Assembly (NCBI GenBank): GCA_001310555.1
Contig: BAXO01000066.1
Span: forward strand, 1 to 30,751
Length of the DNA: 30,751 bases
Reading direction: 5' to 3'
Origin: Bacillus sp. JCM 19058
Lineage (GTDB): Bacteria > Bacillota > Bacilli > Bacillales_H > Bacillaceae_D
The translations under genes and the position numbers were made by a program. Position 1 is the stretch's first letter; every line of letters begins with the position of its first letter. The notes beneath the pieces are model-generated. The model saw nothing but the letters and a program-made list of their open reading frames with translations. It did no database searches and was not told where the DNA came from. This document shows positions 27,682-30,751 of this stretch, in pieces.

Positions 27682-28082
27682 TCATTCGTCTTTTTTTTGT
27701 AGCTGTCGTATCGTTTTCTCAAGCTTTTTTTTCTCTTTGGTAAAATTTTCACAGGTTGAATCCCACGTATACTTTTCTTTCCGGAATTTGTCGCGAACAG
27801 CTTTCAGCTCCTTTTGCAGCTCGTCAACGGTTAATTGCAGTGCATTCTTTTCGTTGAATAATGTTTTATAGTCATTTTGGACAGCTTCCAAATTAATTAA
27901 TTGCTCTGTTAAGCGACTATTTTCGGCCTGTAAAGTATCAATTAACCCGTAATAGTAATCATTTTCGTATCGTTTAACCTGAGATTTGTACTTGGCTAGC
28001 TCTGCTTGGGTGTGTATGAGCTTTTGTTGCAATTGAATTGGTGTAAGCTTCGAATGGAAAGAAGTTGTTTTTGTTTATTCAT
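27682..28082 (-). CDS. Coiled-coil protein
   Basis: 133 aa after one repair near 28065 (one base missing, giving NKQKQTSFHSKLTPIQLQQK). Nearly the whole chain shows heptad-like spacing of Leu and Ile with Glu, Lys and Gln (AENSRLTEQLINLEAVQND, DELQKELKAVRDKF, KKKLEKTIRQLQKKDE), so a long rod is expected. It has no Cys pair or signal peptide. GGAGGTG lies about 10 nt before the ATG. Position between sugar genes and the collagen-like gene suggests a scaffold of the spore surface or of the glycosylation machinery, but this is inference. Confidence 0.68.
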
Positions 28083-28129
28083 CACCCGGTGCACCTCCGA
28101 AAAAAAAGTAGCTTCTGTAACCCATTCAT

Positions 28130-29912
28130 ATGAAAGAACGAAGCGGTTTATTCATGAAAACAAAGAAAGTTGGTGAGAAACAGGATGTCAAATACATTCA
28201 GACAAAGAAAAAAAACAAACGGCTCAGGAATGGAAAAACTCATTTAATCATTCGCGAAACAACGGAAGGAAAGTATTGCCTCCTACTCTTCCGAAGCCGC
28301 TTATTCGGAATCGAAGCAAAAAAACTGTCAATTATCGTGCCAGCTATGAATGAAGTTTCAACAATCGGCGGGGTACTTGATCAGTTAAAGCGGCTTCAGC
28401 CGGATTCGCTTATCGTTGTAAGTAATGGCTCAACGGATCAAACAGAATCGATTGCACATTCAAAGGGTGCGACGGTTTTATCCTATCCGCTCCCTTTAGG
28501 GAACGACTTGGGAAGGGCGCTAGGAGCAATGCAAGCGGAGGCCGATATTTATTTATTTACTGATGCTGATATCGTCATTCCGGCCAGAGAGCTGCTTCCT
28601 TTAATTAGAGAGATTGAACTCGGTAAGGATGTCGCGATTAATTCCGTCGACTGGGTTACGAAGCACCCGATTCCAGATGTAACAGCAGCCGATCGCTATT
28701 TATTAAATCAGCTTCAACGTCGACCAGATTTAAAGGTTGAGAATGTTTTATCGATCCCTCACGCGTTCAGTGCTCGCGCGCTCGGACTTATCAAAAAGGG
28801 AACATTGGCCAATCCGTTGCTGGCCAACGCGATAAGTGTGGATCAGCAGCTCCAAATATCGGTACCTACAAATATTGATGTACTGCGCATGAATAAGCTT
28901 CGAGATAATCATGTGAAAAAGGCTGGAGAAGTGATGCCTGAAGCTTATCAGCGGATGCACGGAGATACGCTGGAAGCATTTCAATACTTGTTTAAACAGC
29001 ACGGCTCTCGTTTAGGCTATTTAACTGATGAGCGATCTTTCTTTCGTTTAAGTGATCTTTCGCCCTTGCTCAAACAATCGTGGAAAGCAGCCGTAGCAGC
29101 AAGAGAGCGCTCGATGGTTATCGCCGTTTCTCCGGAATTTGTAGCGAACCTTGACACAATCCTTATGAATGCCAACCGAGCACAGGCTGAAGTCATCGCT
29201 GTCGTTAGCGGGCAAAAAGAAACCGTCGAACCTATTTTAAAAAAAATGGAACGCTCCGTATCTATTTACAACGGAACCATTGGCTGAAGGCATGGCATTC
29301 GCATTGGGAGGAAGCCTGGCTCAGGGTAAAACGATCCTGTTCTGTTCAGCAAAAGTAGCTCTGGATCCTGCCGCAGTTCAAATTTATTTTACTAGCTTAG
29401 AGAATCATAGGGCAGACGTTACGATCGTTAACCAGACTCACCAATTTCAGGCGATCTATGAAATGGCACCACATTTTTTAGGGAGTTATGTGATGAACAT
29501 CACAGGAGCCTACAACCATCTCACTTCTTCAGCCATGCTTTTCCCTCCTTTCAGTATGACTCGGGCGGCATTAAATCGAATTGGGGAAGGAGCGCTTTTG
29601 AATCCTGGAGTAGCGCATATGCTCGCGCTTGAAGAAAAGCTAATATTCAACCTCAATGATGTCACTTCTGCTGTTTATTCAGAAAAGGAGAAACAAATCT
29701 TACTCGGTAATATAGCTGAAGCCCTTTACTATTGGTTATTGGTACACGGCTCTAGAGGTGGTTTCTCTGATGGTCATCGACTTCGCTCACTGCTTCAGAA
29801 AAATGAGCAGCTTACTCTTGAATTGCCGGGTGAAACGATGGTAAGACAAATGGCGTTAGCAGCTATTTTTCCAGTTAAAGGTCCTCCATTAGTTGAAATT
29901 GTTCAGCCCTAG
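28130..29912 (+). CDS. Tandem GT-A (GT2) glycosyltransferase
   Basis: About 593 aa after repairing one indel near 29276. After a basic head of about 65 residues comes a GT2 domain: LSIIVPAMNEVSTIGGVLDQL, LIVVSNGSTDQTESIAHSKG and YLFTDADIVIP, with the Asp-Ala-Asp metal site. From about residue 325 a second copy of the fold appears (MVIAVSPEF, VIAVVSGQKETVEPILKKM, GGSLAQGKTILFCSAKV), in which CSAK replaces the DAD motif, so it is probably inactive. The long ORF has no strong ribosome site at 28130 and the true start may be at 28154. It lies directly before the collagen-like gene and is the best candidate for a protein-directed transferase. Confidence 0.78.
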
Positions 29913-30016
29913 AATTCTAGTGACTCGGTCTACTAAACGGAAGGTTTTTTTTAATAGGTAGTATCCTTTTTTTGAGAAAAACTAGGTGGATGAAGCTTGC
30001 AACCTCGTCTCACTTT

Positions 30017-30056
30017 CATAAGATATAGCAGCTCCGTTTTCTAGAGGAAGCGGAGC
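30017..30056 (+). promoter_or_regulatory. Sigma-K-like -10 and leader hairpin
   Basis: CATAAGATA (30017-30025) matches the sigma-K -10 box CATAnnnTA; the nearest -35-like AACC is only 12 bp away, so the promoter is uncertain. Directly after, GCTCCG (30031-30036) and CGGAGC (30051-30056) form a hairpin that would sit at the 5' end of the transcript and could protect it. Confidence 0.4.
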
Positions 30057-30082
30057 AAGTTACTAGTGAGAGGGGGGAGAAA

Positions 30083-30751
30083 ATGATTAACAACCGAATC
30101 GTAAATGGAGGATTTGAATCTGGTTTACTTTTCCCGTTCGTTCCATTTAATGCGGCGATAACTACTTTATTCAAACATTCTGGATTTTTTGCAGTTCGTC
30201 TATCCAATGGAGGATTTATCCAGCAAAGGGTCGATGTATCTCCAGGTGAAAACTTTGAAGTTTTCGTTTCTTTAGCTAAAGAAGGCGGTCTTCGGGCACC
30301 ACCTGTGACAATTGCTGTGATTTACTATGACAGCCAATTTAATTTCATCGAATATGGGTTGATCACAAGTCTTGCAATCAATAACTTGCCTACTGTTGGA
30401 AATCAAACTTGGCTGGAGGTTTATCAAACAACGACACCCGTACCTGTAAATGCGACGCAGGCTCTGCTTCTAGTCAATGCTTTGCCGACGCCTGCTACTG
30501 CACCAGTTATTGTAGATGATATCTCTATGCTAACAGCCATCGGAGAGCCAGGAGTAACCGGCCCAACCGGAGCACCGGGAGTGACCGGCCCGACTGGAGC
30601 GCCTGGAACCCCTGGAGTGACTGGAGCGACCGGAGCGACTGGAGTAACTGGAGCACCAGGAGTAACTGGGCCGACCGGAGTGACTGGAGTACCAGGAGTA
30701 ACGGGAGCCACTGGAGCGCCAGGGGTAACTGGGCCGACCGGAGTGACTGGA
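30083..30751 (+). CDS. Collagen-like spore surface protein (partial)
   Basis: Open to the right edge: 223 codons are visible. The first 150 residues form a beta-rich head beginning [14 protein letters not shown], with [19 protein letters not shown] and [18 protein letters not shown]; this matches the NTTRR-F1 domain recalled from N-termini of Bacillales triple-helix-repeat proteins. From residue 154 on there are 23 complete Gly-X-Y triplets, mostly GVT, GPT, GAT and GAP. RBS GAGGGGGGA precedes the ATG. By analogy with BclA of the exosporium, Thr in GXT triplets is the site of O-glycosylation, so this is the likely acceptor of the sugars made by the island. The C-terminal domain is outside the window. 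Confidence 0.88.
   Translation, partial: MINNRIVNGGFESGLLFPFVPFNAAITTLFKHSGFFAVRLSNGGFIQQRVDVSPGENFEVFVSLAKEGGLRAPPVTIAVIYYDSQFNFIEYGLITSLAINNLPTVGNQTWLEVYQTTTPVPVNATQALLLVNALPTPATAPVIVDDISMLTAIGEPGVTGPTGAPGVTGPTGAPGTPGVTGATGATGVTGAPGVTGPTGVTGVPGVTGATGAPGVTGPTGVTG
30542..30751 (+). repeat. Gly-X-Y collagen repeat (to window edge)
   Basis: Twenty-three triplets in the visible part: Thr in the Y position in 16 and Pro in the other 7. At DNA level the units are similar (GGAGTAACTGG, GGAGCACCA variants), so slippage and copy-number variation between strains are expected. Confidence 0.92.

Noticed and set aside
30424..30711. Minus-strand frame rich in Pro, Val and Gly opposite the collagen repeat
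   Set aside because: It is the complement of the Gly-X-Y repeat; the plus strand has the ribosome site, the head domain and the repeat.
1..30751. CRISPR arrays, tRNA/rRNA genes, insertion sequences, prophage attachment sites
   Set aside because: No regularly spaced repeats, tRNA-like cloverleafs, transposase motifs or terminal inverted repeats were seen on either strand.

Overview
The window is a chromosomal segment of a spore-forming, low-to-moderate-GC Bacillaceae bacterium. A close relative of alkaliphilic Bacillus (Shouchella/Alkalihalobacillus) is possible, but the genus is an inference. The first third follows the Bacillus subtilis order yjbH-yjbI-yjbJ-yjbK-yjbL-yjbM-yjbN-yjbO-fabI and then a YjcA-type DUF1360 gene. 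The rest is a spore-surface polysaccharide/glycoprotein island, occupying the place where B. subtilis has its spore-crust cot genes.

Layout. 1-660: degraded or frameshifted minus-strand membrane-protein-like fragments. 676-2058 region: yjbI-spxH (truncated haemoglobin and ClpXP adaptor), minus strand. 2065-4452: an ABC-F ribosome-protection-type gene behind a 230-nt leader with the parts of a ribosome-controlled attenuator. 4492-5893: lytic transglycosylase YjbJ and CYTH protein YjbK (minus). 5971-8903: operon yjbL, yjbM (small alarmone synthetase), NAD kinase and RluD-type pseudouridine synthase. 8960-9791: fabI with a FapR operator. 10219-10567: DUF1360 sporulation gene.

The island (10580-30751) holds: RmlA- and RmlD-like nucleotide-sugar genes and a GT4 glycosyltransferase; a minus-strand operon (spore-coat-like protein, unknown protein, CgeB-like glycosyltransferase) with a good sigma-K-like promoter; a small basic Cys-containing peptide from a divergent sigma-K-like promoter; a DegT aminotransferase, a Gfo/Idh/MocA oxidoreductase and an epimerase; three paralogous glycosyltransferases; a DUF4855 protein (minus); a hexapeptide acyltransferase; a UDP-sugar 6-dehydrogenase; a second epimerase; a coiled-coil protein; a tandem GT-A glycosyltransferase; and the start of a collagen-like protein with an NTTRR-F1-type head and Thr-rich GXT repeats, which runs off the right edge. 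The dehydrogenase, oxidoreductase, aminotransferase and acetyltransferase together match the WbpA/B/E/D route to UDP-2,3-diacetamido-2,3-dideoxy-glucuronic acid. I infer that the island makes and attaches a diacetamido-uronic-acid-containing glycan to the collagen-like spore protein.

Caution on sequence quality: about 23 of roughly 30 genes are broken by single-base indels, nearly all in homopolymers, and restoring them gives full-length family members each time. Essential genes (fabI, NAD kinase) are among them. This is best read as consensus-sequence error, not mass pseudogenisation. Coordinates below span the reconstructed genes.
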